Below are positions 1 to 8,142 of a stretch of 64,000 nucleotides of DNA, piece after piece (position 1 is the first letter of the stretch; the number at the start of each line of letters is the position of its first letter). The notes under the pieces are model-generated. The model saw nothing but the letters and a program-made list of their open reading frames with translations, did no database searches and was not told where the DNA came from. Made by a program: the position numbers and the translations under genes. This stretch comes from Pseudomonas fluorescens (GTDB lineage Bacteria > Pseudomonadota > Gammaproteobacteria > Pseudomonadales > Pseudomonadaceae). Location: NCBI RefSeq assembly GCF_902497895.1, contig NZ_CABVHQ010000002.1, positions 62,001 to 126,000 of the forward strand, given 5' to 3'.

Positions 1-1
1 G

Positions 2-316
2 GAAAAAGCCAGAGTAATCACCGGTTACGGCGTGCGCCTCGGGCAGCGAGTGGTGGATGGTGGCTTGCAGGCCTACGTCGGGATCACCGTGCAGCCGCGT
101 TCCGGCAAGGAAGTGCTGCGTCGGCTCAGTGCCATGGCCCAGGTGCAGCAGCTGTGTGCGGTGAGTGGCGAGTTTGATTACGTGGCGTGGCTGCGCACCG
201 ATTCGCCGGAACAGCTCGATCAACTGCTCGATCAGATCGGCAGCGTCGATGGCGTGGAGAAAACCACCACTTCGATCATCCTCAGCAGCAAGATCGATCG
301 CGGCCAGCCGGTTTAA
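2..316 (+). CDS. Lrp/AsnC-family transcriptional regulator, C-terminal part (5' end outside window)
   Basis: The open frame runs in from the left edge from base 2, so the start and the DNA-binding domain are missing. The visible 104 residues read as the ligand-binding (RAM) half of an Lrp/AsnC regulator: a beta strand with AYVGITVQP, a helix, then SGEFDYVAWLRT and a closing segment with VEKTTTSIILSSK, the usual end of this family. It lies directly upstream of davB on the same strand. Local regulators of this family often sense the amino acid that the neighbouring genes degrade, so control of davBA by lysine is a reasonable inference, not shown by the sequence. Confidence 0.88.
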   Translation, partial: EKARVITGYGVRLGQRVVDGGLQAYVGITVQPRSGKEVLRRLSAMAQVQQLCAVSGEFDYVAWLRTDSPEQLDQLLDQIGSVDGVEKTTTSIILSSKIDRGQPV

Positions 317-355
317 GGTCTGCCTAGCCCCCTTTGGCACGACCGAAGATCCCCC

Positions 356-488
356 CGTAGCAGCTGGCGAAGCCTGCGTTCGGCCGCGCAGCGGTCGTAA
401 AACTCATTGCCGCGTTGCTTCAGGTAGTACGTGTCGACTGAACTGCGACCGCTTCGCGCTCGAACGCAGGCTTCGCCAGCTGCTACGG
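356..488. repeat. Inverted REP pair (family with core GTAGCAGCTGGCGAAGCCTG)
   Basis: One copy reads forward at about 356-401 and a second, inverted copy at about 443-488, each with an internal palindrome (GCCGCGCAGCGG / CCGCTTCGCGC). The arrangement matches the REP doublets (REPINs) common between Pseudomonas genes. The pair separates the Lrp-type gene from davB and may form a long hairpin at the end of the regulator transcript. The same family recurs at 16336-16470 and 26754-26972. Confidence 0.8.
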
Positions 489-660
489 AGGCCACGCGGT
501 CATTTAGCTCAATATCCTCGTCACATAGCTTAAAAAGCATTCATATCGACGACACTTTGCGTCTTATTAACGTGTTCTACACTCCCTAGAATGGCGGCAG
601 TCTTCTCCCCTTCCAAACTCACCGCGGTCACCACCGCGCGAGTCGCCAGCAAGGTCATCC
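489..660 (+). promoter_or_regulatory. Upstream region of davB
   Basis: This gene-free stretch lies between the REP pair and davB and must hold the davB promoter unless transcription reads through from the regulator. It has an AT-richer part at 525-590, but I see no convincing -35/-10 pair and no -24/-12 pair. A Shine-Dalgarno-like AAGG at 651-654 sits six bases before the davB ATG. Confidence 0.4.
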
Positions 661-2343
661 ATGAACAAGAACAATCGCCATCCTGCAGACGGTAAAAAAC
701 CGGTCACTATTTTCGGCCCCGACTTCCCCTTCGCATTCGACGACTGGATAGAGCACCCGGCCGGGCTAGGCAGTATTCCAGCGCAGCACCACGGTGCCGA
801 AGTGGCGGTCGTCGGTGCCGGGATCGCCGGGTTGGTGGCGGCGTACGAGCTGATGAAGCTGGGCTTGAAACCAGTGGTTTATGAGGCTTCGAAGATGGGC
901 GGGCGCTTGCGCTCCCAGGCCTTTGAAGGCGCCGAAGGCATCATCGCCGAGCTCGGGGGTATGCGTTTCCCGGTGTCGTCCACCGCGTTCTATCACTATG
1001 TCGACAAGCTCGGCCTGGAAACCAAACCCTTCCCCAACCCGCTGACCCCTGCCTCGGGCAGCACGGTGATCGACCTCGAAGGCCAGACCCACTACGCGCA
1101 GAAGCTCGCCGACCTGCCGGCATTGTTCCAGGAAGTCGCCGATGCCTGGGCTGATGCGCTGGAGGACGGTTCGCGCTTCGGCGAGATCCAGCAAGCGATC
1201 CGCGACCGCGACGTGCCGCGCTTGAAAGAGCTGTGGAACACCCTGGTTCCGCTCTGGGATGACCGCACCTTCTACGACTTCGTCGCCACTTCGAAAGCCT
1301 TCGCCAAGTTGTCCTTCCATCACCGCGAAGTGTTTGGCCAGGTTGGCTTCGGCACCGGCGGCTGGGATTCGGACTTCCCCAACTCGATGCTGGAAATTTT
1401 TCGCGTGGTGATGACCAACTGCGATGACCACCAGCACCTGGTGGTCGGCGGCGTCGAGCAAGTGCCCCTCGGCATCTGGCGTCATGTCCCCGAGCGTTGT
1501 GCCCACTGGCCCGCAGGCACCAGCCTGAGCTCGTTGCACAGCGGCGCGCCGCGTACTGGCGTGAAACGCATCGCCCACGCGGCCAACGGCCGTTTTGCCG
1601 TCACCGACAATTGGGGCGATACCCGGGAATACGCGGCGGTGCTGACCACCTGCCAGAGCTGGCTGCTGACCACCCAGATCGAATGCGACGAAAGCTTGTT
1701 CTCGCAAAAGATGTGGATGGCCCTGGACCGCACCCGCTACATGCAGTCGTCGAAAACCTTCGTCATGGTCGACCGACCGTTCTGGAAGGACAAGGACCCG
1801 GAAACCGGGCGCGACCTGATGAGCATGACCCTCACCGACCGCCTGACCCGCGGCACTTACCTTTTCGACAACGGCGACGACAAGCCAGGGGTGATCTGCC
1901 TGTCGTATTCGTGGATGAGCGACGCGCTTAAAATGCTCCCGCATCCGGTGGAAAAACGCGTAAAGCTGGCGCTGGACGCGTTGAAGAAGATCTACCCGAA
2001 AGTCGATATCGCCGCGCGCATTATCGGCGACCCGATCACCGTTTCCTGGGAAGCCGACCCGCATTTTCTCGGCGCCTTCAAGGGTGCGCTGCCGGGCCAC
2101 TATCGCTACAACCAGCGCATGTATGCGCACTTCATGCAGCAAGACATGCCCGCCGAGCAGCGCGGGATCTTCATTGCAGGCGACGATGTTTCATGGACCC
2201 CGGCGTGGGTTGAAGGCGCAGTGCAGACTTCGTTGAACGCCGTGTGGGGCATCATGAAACATTTCGGTGGCGAGACGCCTGCGCAGAATCCTGGTCCGGG
2301 TGATGTGTTCCATGAAATCGGCCCGATAGCCCTGCCTGAGTAA
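661..2343 (+). CDS. davB: L-lysine 2-monooxygenase DavB
   Basis: Flavin-dependent L-lysine 2-monooxygenase, which converts L-lysine to 5-aminopentanamide, the first step of the 5-aminovalerate route. The 560-residue product has the length of the Pseudomonas putida enzyme, and the sequence as I remember it matches over its whole length. A Rossmann FAD motif VVGAGIAGL lies near residues 50-58, GGRLRSQ follows near 80-86, and the closing FAD-contact segment IFIAGDDVSWTPAWVEGAV lies near the C-terminus. Tryptophan 2-monooxygenase (IaaM) is the nearest alternative, but the davA gene 13 bases downstream and the close match favour DavB. AAGG before the ATG supports the start. Confidence 0.95.
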   Translation: MNKNNRHPADGKKPVTIFGPDFPFAFDDWIEHPAGLGSIPAQHHGAEVAVVGAGIAGLVAAYELMKLGLKPVVYEASKMGGRLRSQAFEGAEGIIAELGGMRFPVSSTAFYHYVDKLGLETKPFPNPLTPASGSTVIDLEGQTHYAQKLADLPALFQEVADAWADALEDGSRFGEIQQAIRDRDVPRLKELWNTLVPLWDDRTFYDFVATSKAFAKLSFHHREVFGQVGFGTGGWDSDFPNSMLEIFRVVMTNCDDHQHLVVGGVEQVPLGIWRHVPERCAHWPAGTSLSSLHSGAPRTGVKRIAHAANGRFAVTDNWGDTREYAAVLTTCQSWLLTTQIECDESLFSQKMWMALDRTRYMQSSKTFVMVDRPFWKDKDPETGRDLMSMTLTDRLTRGTYLFDNGDDKPGVICLSYSWMSDALKMLPHPVEKRVKLALDALKKIYPKVDIAARIIGDPITVSWEADPHFLGAFKGALPGHYRYNQRMYAHFMQQDMPAEQRGIFIAGDDVSWTPAWVEGAVQTSLNAVWGIMKHFGGETPAQNPGPGDVFHEIGPIALPE

Positions 2344-2356
2344 AAGGAAGCTCACT

Positions 2357-3151
2357 ATGCGTGTCGCCCTCTACCAATGCCCGCCGCTGCCACTGGACGT
2401 GACTGGCAATCTGCAGCGTCTGCAACACCTGGCGATGGAAGCCCGGGACGCGGATTTGCTGGTGCTGCCGGAAATGTTCCTCAGTGGGTACAACATCGGC
2501 GTCGAGGCGGTCGGCGCATTGGCCGAGGCGCGCGATGGCGAGTCGGCGCAACGCATTGCCAGCATCGCGAGGAGTTCAGGGGTGGCCATTCTCTACGGCT
2601 ACCCGGAGCGCGCCGACGACGGGCAGATCTACAACGCCGTGCAGTTGATCGATGCCAAGGGCCAAAGCCTGTGCAACTACCGCAAGACTCACCTGTTCGG
2701 TGAACTCGATCACTCGATGTTCAGTGTCGGCCCCGACGAGTTTCCCCTGGTGGAGTTGAACGGCTGGAAACTCGGGTTCCTGATCTGCTATGACCTGGAA
2801 TTCCCGGAAAATGCCCGTCGCCTGGCCTTGGCCGGGGCCGAGCTGATTCTGGTGCCGACGGCGAACATGATTCCGTACGACTTTATCGCCGACGTCACCG
2901 TGCGTGCCCGTGCCTTCGAAAACCAGTGTTATGTGGCGTACGCCAACTACTGCGGGCATGAAGGCGAGATCCACTACTGCGGTCAAAGCAGCATTGCCGC
3001 ACCGGACGGTAGCCGTCTGGCCCAGGCGGGCCTGGATGAGGCATTGATCATTGGAACACTGGATCGCCAATTGATGATCGATTCACGCGCCGTCAATCGC
3101 TACTTCCAGGATCGTCGACCCGAGCTTTATAGCGACCTGAACAAGCGCTGA
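2357..3151 (+). CDS. davA: 5-aminopentanamidase (delta-aminovaleramidase) DavA
   Basis: Nitrilase-superfamily amidase that hydrolyses 5-aminopentanamide, the DavB product, to 5-aminovalerate and ammonia. The Glu-Lys-Cys triad is visible: E39 in LPEMFLSGYN, K110 in NYRKTHLFGE and C144 in FLICYDLEFPENARR. The 264-residue length is normal for the family. It follows davB after 13 bases (AAAGGAAG is the ribosome site), so the two are cotranscribed. Release of ammonia fits a nitrogen-scavenging as well as a carbon role. The later steps (davT and davD, to glutarate) are not in this window. Confidence 0.93.
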   Translation: MRVALYQCPPLPLDVTGNLQRLQHLAMEARDADLLVLPEMFLSGYNIGVEAVGALAEARDGESAQRIASIARSSGVAILYGYPERADDGQIYNAVQLIDAKGQSLCNYRKTHLFGELDHSMFSVGPDEFPLVELNGWKLGFLICYDLEFPENARRLALAGAELILVPTANMIPYDFIADVTVRARAFENQCYVAYANYCGHEGEIHYCGQSSIAAPDGSRLAQAGLDEALIIGTLDRQLMIDSRAVNRYFQDRRPELYSDLNKR

Positions 3152-3168
3152 TCGGTGGTTATCCGCTA

Positions 3169-3203
3169 GCATGAGCACTTCACTGTTCTGGAAGTGCTCA
3201 TGC
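3169..3203 (+). promoter_or_regulatory. Perfect 13-bp hairpin enclosing the pqqF ribosome site and start codon
   Basis: Bases 3169-3181 (GCATGAGCACTTC) and 3191-3203 (GAAGTGCTCATGC) are perfect inverted repeats with a 9-base loop. The downstream arm contains the GGAAG ribosome site (base 3190 onward) and the pqqF ATG at 3200. There is no T-run after it, so it does not look like an intrinsic terminator. In RNA the structure would hide the pqqF start. The first arm also contains an ATG at 3171 that opens a 13-codon frame ending at 3212, overlapping the pqqF start. Confidence 0.6.
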
Positions 3204-5665
3204 CTGCGCTGAACCACCCTCATCCCCACACTGAGACCCTGGCCAACGGGCTACGGATCTCTCTGCGTCATGCGCCACGCTTGAAACGCTGCGCCGCTGC
3301 CTTACGGGTCGCCGCCGGCAGCCACGACGTGCCACTTGCCTGGCCTGGGCTGGCGCACTTCCTCGAACATCTACTCTTTCTCGGTACCGAGCGTTTTCCC
3401 GCAGACCAAGGGTTGATGGCCTACGTGCAAGGTCACGGCGGGCAGCTGAATGCGCGGACCAACGAGCGCAACACGGACTTTTTCTTCGAACTGTCACCGC
3501 TTGCGTTCAACGGCGGGCTCGAGCGCTTGAGCGACATGCTGGCCCATCCGCGCCTGGACCAGAACGACCAATTGCGCGAGCGGGAAGTGCTGCACGCCGA
3601 ATTTATTGCCTGGTCACGGGATCCGTCGGCGCAGCAACAGTTCGGCCTGTTCGATGGCCTCAGCGCGGCCCATCCATTGCGCGCCTTCCATGCAGGAAAT
3701 CGCTACAGCCTGCCGGTACCGCAGCCAGCGTTCCAGCAGGCATTGAGCGAGTTCTACCAGCGCTTTTATCAGACCGGACAAATGACCCTGAGCCTGGCCG
3801 GACCGCAGTCTGTTGCCGAGTTGAAAGCGCTGGCAGAACGGTTCGGCGCCCAGCTTGCCAGCGGCCAGCAGGTGGCGCAGAGCGCTCCGCCGTCATTGAT
3901 GGCCAGCGCCGACAACCGTTATCAACAGGCTGGCGAACGCCGTATGAATCTGTTGTTTGCCTTTGAGCACCTGCCCGACTCATCACCCCAGGCGCTGGAT
4001 TTTCTATGCACTTGGTTGAACTCTTCAAAACCCGGCGGGCTACTCGCCGAATTACAAAACCGCCAGCTGATCGATTTCCTGAAAGCCGCGCCGCTATACC
4101 AGTTCGCCGGCCAGGCCTTGTTGAATATCGAATTCACACTCAGCGCCAGCGGCTCGAGTCAGGATGCATTGATTAGAGAGCTGTTTTTTGACTGGCTGAG
4201 CTTTTTCAACGAACACCGCGACTGGCCGCAATTGCGCGAGGAATACGCCTTGCTGCAACAGCGCAAACAGCAGGTCAGCAGCGCACTGGAGCTGGCCCGA
4301 ATAGACAGCGAGCAGTTAGAGCCTGGCTTGTCCGAACAAGGCGTCAACGCACTCAAGACACTCTTGCAGCAGATGTCTGTGGATAAACCCACAGGCACCT
4401 GGCAGCTGCCGCCGCCCAATCCCTTTCTGCGCCAGGTCGCGGCACCGGCCCGAACCGGCTTGATCCGTGGGCAAACCAGTGCTCATCGCGGCTTGCGGAC
4501 CTTTGCCCAGGATCGATCGCGCGGCCGCCGTGACAGTTCGAGCCTGCTGGTGAGTCAGGAACTGCCGGACGAAACCGGCGAAGCTGCGGTGTATCTGCGC
4601 TGGCGCCTGGATTCAGCTGTGCAGGCCAGTCTTCAGCCGAAACTGGAAATCAGCCTGAAAGACTTGCGGGAAGACGCCCTACAGGCCGGTGTCGATTTTT
4701 CCTTCAGTGCTGTGGGTAATCAATGGCTGCTGAAGCTGGTCGGCATTCATGAGCCGATGCCCGCGATACTCGAACAGGCGTTAATGCGCCTGACAAAACC
4801 TGCCGCCGACTTCTGGCAAAAACCAGATAAACCAGGCATAAGCCCGCCGCTGATGCCCATTCGGCAACTACTGAAGTTATTGCCCGAACATTGCCTGGGC
4901 TATTTGCAGTCTCCAGCGTTGCAACCCGTCAGCGCCGCCGACCTGCAACAACTCTGGTCGAGCGCCCGTTGGGACGGACTGGCGCTCGGCCTGCCGGCCA
5001 AGGTACAAGCTGCAATCACCGGTGCCCTGAGCCAAATGCCCGGCATTGCGCAGACTCAGGTGGCACTGGCGCTGTCAATTCGCTCGCAGCATCTGTGGAG
5101 CCAGGTGCCGACCGACTCCAGCGAACACGCACTGCTGCTGTTTTGTCCGACGCCCACCCAGGACATCGCCGACGAAGCTGCCTGGCGTTTGCTTGCGCAA
5201 CTGTGTCAGTCGCCGTTCTACCAGCGCCTGCGGGTCGAGCTACAACTGGGCTACGGGGTGTTCAGCGGGGTGCGGCAGATCAACGGGCAAACCGGGCTGC
5301 TGTTCGGCGTACAGTCACCCAGCGTTGCATCGCGAGACATCCTGGAACACATTGAAGTATTCCTTGAGCAACTGCCTGAACTAGTCTCAAGGATCGATGA
5401 TTCGTCTTTGACCAACCAATGCCAGGCGCTCGCCGATCAATTCGACAGCAGCGCCCTGCCCCTTGCCCAAGTTGCTGAACTACTCTGGCAGGGCAAACTG
5501 GCCGACCATCCGTCGGATTATCTGCAACAGCTGCAAAGGGCGATCATAAGCTCAAGCCGCCAAAGCCTGCTGGACGCGGCTCAACGATTGAACCAGGCCG
5601 AAGGTGGCTGGAGGTGTCTGGCTAGCGGTTCTTGCCCTGACAAGCCATGGCAAGTGGCAAAATGA
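3200..5665 (+). CDS. pqqF: PqqF, M16-family zinc metallopeptidase of PQQ biosynthesis
   Basis: Insulinase/pitrilysin-like (M16) peptidase thought to trim the PqqA precursor after PqqE crosslinks it. The inverted zinc motif HFLEH lies at residues 53-57 of the 821-residue product, with downstream glutamates in REREVLHAEF as expected for the third ligand. The protein spans both M16 halves and ends in a region with RVELQLGYGVFSGVRQ. An in-frame GTG at 3194 exists, but the ATG at 3200 is better placed after GGAAG. It precedes pqqA by 155 bases. Its start lies in a strong hairpin, which suggests translational control. Confidence 0.93.
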   Translation: MPALNHPHPHTETLANGLRISLRHAPRLKRCAAALRVAAGSHDVPLAWPGLAHFLEHLLFLGTERFPADQGLMAYVQGHGGQLNARTNERNTDFFFELSPLAFNGGLERLSDMLAHPRLDQNDQLREREVLHAEFIAWSRDPSAQQQFGLFDGLSAAHPLRAFHAGNRYSLPVPQPAFQQALSEFYQRFYQTGQMTLSLAGPQSVAELKALAERFGAQLASGQQVAQSAPPSLMASADNRYQQAGERRMNLLFAFEHLPDSSPQALDFLCTWLNSSKPGGLLAELQNRQLIDFLKAAPLYQFAGQALLNIEFTLSASGSSQDALIRELFFDWLSFFNEHRDWPQLREEYALLQQRKQQVSSALELARIDSEQLEPGLSEQGVNALKTLLQQMSVDKPTGTWQLPPPNPFLRQVAAPARTGLIRGQTSAHRGLRTFAQDRSRGRRDSSSLLVSQELPDETGEAAVYLRWRLDSAVQASLQPKLEISLKDLREDALQAGVDFSFSAVGNQWLLKLVGIHEPMPAILEQALMRLTKPAADFWQKPDKPGISPPLMPIRQLLKLLPEHCLGYLQSPALQPVSAADLQQLWSSARWDGLALGLPAKVQAAITGALSQMPGIAQTQVALALSIRSQHLWSQVPTDSSEHALLLFCPTPTQDIADEAAWRLLAQLCQSPFYQRLRVELQLGYGVFSGVRQINGQTGLLFGVQSPSVASRDILEHIEVFLEQLPELVSRIDDSSLTNQCQALADQFDSSALPLAQVAELLWQGKLADHPSDYLQQLQRAIISSSRQSLLDAAQRLNQAEGGWRCLASGSCPDKPWQVAK

Positions 5666-5820
5666 CCATTACCCCGGCTGCAATTAGCTTTCTTCGAGAA
5701 TTGCGGTCAAACGCTAGTGGGAATTTAGTAAGATAGCCACCTAAGCATCTGAACATCTCCGCTGGAGGTGGGCTATATGTATAGATCTCAACTGTCACAC
5801 CCACCTGAAGGAGCTACTCT
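5666..5820 (+). promoter_or_regulatory. pqqA upstream/leader region
   Basis: A gene-free 155-base region before pqqA. Near its end AGGTGGG (5766-5772) and CCCACCT (5800-5806) form a 7-bp inverted repeat around an AT-rich loop, immediately before the AAGGAG ribosome site (5808-5813). TTGCGG at 5701 and TAAGAT at 5729 resemble promoter elements but are spaced too far apart to call. In other Pseudomonas pqqA is highly expressed from its own promoter, and I infer one here. Confidence 0.45.
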
Positions 5821-5895
5821 ATGGCCTGGTCCAAGCCTGCTTACACCGACCTGCGTATCGGATTTGAAGTCACCATGTATTTCGCAAGCCGTTAA
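5821..5895 (+). CDS. pqqA: PqqA, PQQ precursor peptide (24 residues)
   Basis: The peptide that provides the glutamate and tyrosine skeleton of pyrroloquinoline quinone. It begins MAWSKPAYTD and ends EVTMYFASR. Glu16 and Tyr20 are in the canonical E-x-x-x-Y spacing that PqqE crosslinks. An ideal AAGGAG ribosome site lies eight bases upstream of the ATG. A stem-loop terminator follows (5925-5958), which would make pqqA message more abundant than pqqB-E, as a substrate peptide needs. Confidence 0.97.
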   Translation: MAWSKPAYTDLRIGFEVTMYFASR

Positions 5896-5924
5896 TTCTG
5901 CCTTTTGGGTAGAGCATGCAGTGC

Positions 5925-5958
5925 AACGCCTCGGCCAGTCCGGGGCGTTTTTATTTTC
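5925..5958 (+). terminator. Intrinsic terminator/attenuator between pqqA and pqqB
   Basis: AACGCCTCGG (5925-5934) pairs with CCGGGGCGTT (5940-5949), with one G-U pair and a 5-base loop, and is followed by a T-rich run (5948-5958). It lies inside the pqq operon 30 bases after pqqA, so it probably acts as a partial terminator that sets the ratio of pqqA to pqqBCDE. Confidence 0.8.
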
Positions 5959-5981
5959 AGCTTTCGAGTAATGGAGCAGTC

Positions 5982-6893
5982 ATGTTTGTCCAGATCCTAG
6001 GTTCCGCCGCCGGCGGCGGATTTCCGCAGTGGAACTGCAACTGCGTGAACTGCGCGGGTTTTCGCGACGGCAGCCTGAGGGCCGAGGCGCGTACCCAATC
6101 ATCCATCGCAATTTCCGATGATGGCGTGAACTGGGTGCTGTGCAATGCCTCGCCGGACATCCGCGCGCAGCTGCAGAACTTTGCCCCAATGCAACCGGGC
6201 CGCGCCCTGCGCGATACCGGGATCAGCGCGATCATCCTGATGGACAGCCAGATCGACCACACCACCGGCCTGCTCAGCCTGCGCGAAGGCTGCCCGCACC
6301 AGGTCTGGTGCACCGACATGGTCCATGAAGACCTGAGCACCGGTTTTCCGCTGTTCACCATGCTGACCCACTGGAACGGCGGGCTGAACTGGAACCGCAT
6401 CGAGCTCGAAGGCACGTTCACCATCCCCGCCTGCCCGAACCTGCGCTTCACCCCACTGCCGCTGCGCAGCGCCGCACCGCCCTACTCGCCCCATCGCTTC
6501 GACCCGCACCCCGGCGACAACATCGGGCTGATCGTCGAAGACCTGCGCACCGGCGGCAAGCTGTTCTACGCGCCGGGCCTGGGCAAGGTCGATGCGCCGC
6601 TGCTGGAAATCATGGCCGGCAGCGACTGCCTGTTGGTGGACGGCACGATGTGGGACGACGACGAAATGCAGCGCCGTGGCGTTGGCACCCGTACCGGTCG
6701 GGAAATGGGCCATCTGGCCCAGAACGGTCCCGGCGGCATGCTGGAAGTGCTGGAACAGTTGCCCAAGCAGCGCAAAGTGCTTATTCACATCAACAACACC
6801 AACCCGATCCTCGACGAAGACTCCGCCGAACGTGCCGAACTACTACGACGAAAGGTCGAGGTGGCTTACGACGGAATGAGTATTGAGCTGTAA
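5982..6893 (+). CDS. pqqB: PqqB, metallo-beta-lactamase-fold enzyme of PQQ biosynthesis
   Basis: Metallo-hydrolase-fold protein, proposed as an iron-dependent hydroxylase acting on the Glu-Tyr intermediate before PqqC. The product begins [20 protein letters not shown]. The CxCxxC cluster in [10 protein letters not shown] is the structural zinc site typical of PqqB, and [16 protein letters not shown] is the family's version of the metal-binding loop. The frame is open from 5916, but ATG 5982 gives the standard 303-residue protein and has GGAG nine bases upstream (5973-5976). The terminator between pqqA and pqqB argues against an earlier start. Confidence 0.95.
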   Translation: MFVQILGSAAGGGFPQWNCNCVNCAGFRDGSLRAEARTQSSIAISDDGVNWVLCNASPDIRAQLQNFAPMQPGRALRDTGISAIILMDSQIDHTTGLLSLREGCPHQVWCTDMVHEDLSTGFPLFTMLTHWNGGLNWNRIELEGTFTIPACPNLRFTPLPLRSAAPPYSPHRFDPHPGDNIGLIVEDLRTGGKLFYAPGLGKVDAPLLEIMAGSDCLLVDGTMWDDDEMQRRGVGTRTGREMGHLAQNGPGGMLEVLEQLPKQRKVLIHINNTNPILDEDSAERAELLRRKVEVAYDGMSIEL

Positions 6894-6951
6894 CTGAGAT
6901 CGTCTCACGATCAATCGCAGGCAAGCCTCTCTCCTACAGACACCGCAACTC

Positions 6952-7055
6952 CCTGTGGGAGCGAGCTTGCTCGCGATGGACGTTAACGATAACGCGTGTT
7001 TTCTGAATAAACGCGCCGCCCTTGAGTCCATCGCGAGCAAGCTCGCTCCTACAGA
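6952..7055. repeat. Inverted REP pair inside the pqq operon (TGGGAGCGAGCTTGCTCGCG family)
   Basis: A forward copy at 6953-6980 and an inverted copy at 7027-7054 flank about 45 bases. The pair lies in the 224-base gap between pqqB and pqqC, an unusual position because REP doublets here are mostly at operon ends. A shared transcript would carry a long hairpin between the two genes and could be processed or stalled there. The family recurs at 48585-48682. Confidence 0.8.
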
Positions 7056-7117
7056 GACCTTGCCCGCGAGACTGCCCTACCAGACGACTACTTCACGGCT
7101 GTTCCCGGAGAGCCCAG

Positions 7118-7870
7118 ATGACTGACCAACCAATGTCCCCCGCCGAATTCGAACAGGCGCTGCGCGCCAAGGGCGCCTATTACCACATCCATCACCCGTA
7201 TCACGTGGCGATGTATGAAGGTCGGGCGACCCGCGAGCAGATTCAGGGCTGGGTCGCCAACCGCTTTTATTATCAGGTGAACATCCCGCTCAAGGATGCC
7301 GCGATTCTGGCCAACTGCCCGGACCGCGAGGTCCGCCGTGAGTGGATTCAGCGCCTGCTGGACCATGACGGCGCGCCCGGTGAAGACGGCGGCATTGAAG
7401 CCTGGCTGCGTCTGGGCCAGGCGGTCGGTCTCGACCCGGATCAACTGCGCTCCCAGGAGCTGGTCCTGCCCGGCGTGCGCTTTGCCGTCGACGCCTACGT
7501 CAACTTCGCCCGCCGGGCCAATTGGCAGGAAGCCGCCAGCAGCTCGCTGACTGAACTGTTCGCCCCGCAAATCCACCAGTCGCGACTCGATAGCTGGCCG
7601 CAGCATTACCCCTGGATCGACCCGGCCGGTTATGAGTATTTCCGCACTCGCCTGAGCCAGGCGCGGCGGGATGTGGAACACGGCATGGCGATTACCCTCC
7701 AACACTACACCACGCGGGTCGGCCAGGAGCGCATGCTGGAAATTCTCCAGTTCAAACTGGACATTCTTTGGAGCATGCTCGATGCCATGAGCATGGCCTA
7801 CGAACTGAACCGCCCGCCTTATCACAGCGTGACCGGGCAGCGGGTCTGGCACAAAGGGATTCCCCTATGA
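7118..7870 (+). CDS. pqqC: PqqC, pyrroloquinoline-quinone synthase
   Basis: Cofactorless oxidase that performs the final ring closure and eight-electron oxidation of AHQQ to PQQ. The 250-residue product begins [20 protein letters not shown] and has the family signature [18 protein letters not shown] near residues 17-34. It is an all-helical TenA/PqqC-like fold with histidines in the expected segments. The open frame extends upstream to 7022 through the REP repeat, but CGGAGAG before ATG 7118 and the family length fix the start. The stop overlaps the pqqD start (ATGA), so the two are translationally coupled. Confidence 0.96.
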   Translation: MTDQPMSPAEFEQALRAKGAYYHIHHPYHVAMYEGRATREQIQGWVANRFYYQVNIPLKDAAILANCPDREVRREWIQRLLDHDGAPGEDGGIEAWLRLGQAVGLDPDQLRSQELVLPGVRFAVDAYVNFARRANWQEAASSSLTELFAPQIHQSRLDSWPQHYPWIDPAGYEYFRTRLSQARRDVEHGMAITLQHYTTRVGQERMLEILQFKLDILWSMLDAMSMAYELNRPPYHSVTGQRVWHKGIPL

Positions 7871-8142
7871 GTTTCGATCGCAGCAAGACCCCGACCTGGC
7901 GGACCGGCTACCGTTACCAGTACGAACCCGCGCAAAAAGGTCATGTGCTGCTGTACCCCGAAGGCATGATCAAACTCAACGAAAGCGCCGCGCTGATTGG
8001 CGGCCTGATCGACGGTGAGCGTGACGTCGCGGCGATCATTGCCGAACTGGACGCCAAATTCCCCGGCGTACCCGAGCTCGCTGACGACATCGAGCAATTC
8101 ATGGAGGTCGCCCGTGCACAGCACTGGATCGAACTTGTCTGA
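7867..8142 (+). CDS. pqqD: PqqD, PqqA-binding chaperone
   Basis: Small RiPP recognition element that binds PqqA and presents it to the radical SAM enzyme PqqE. The product is 91 residues, begins [20 protein letters not shown], and carries the family segments [14 protein letters not shown] and [11 protein letters not shown]. The start overlaps the pqqC stop by four bases. Its end overlaps the pqqE start by 29 bases, so PqqC, D and E are translated as a coupled set. In some bacteria pqqD is fused to pqqC or pqqE; here it is separate. Confidence 0.95.
   Translation: MSFDRSKTPTWRTGYRYQYEPAQKGHVLLYPEGMIKLNESAALIGGLIDGERDVAAIIAELDAKFPGVPELADDIEQFMEVARAQHWIELV

Noticed and set aside
165..540. Small frames on both strands at the left edge
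   Set aside because: They translate the REP doublet at 356-488 (peptides like LRQLLRR), not a protein.
766..2142. Long minus-strand open frame (458 codons) under davB
   Set aside because: It is the antisense shadow of a high-GC gene; its translation is rich in His, Arg, Gln and Val without any family motif, and davB is certain.
3169..3203. Stem-loop after davA as a terminator
   Set aside because: No T-run follows the stem on the plus strand; its overlap with the pqqF start makes a translational role more likely.
5701..5734. Sigma-70 promoter for pqqA (TTGCGG / TAAGAT)
   Set aside because: The spacing is 22 bases, too long for a reliable call.
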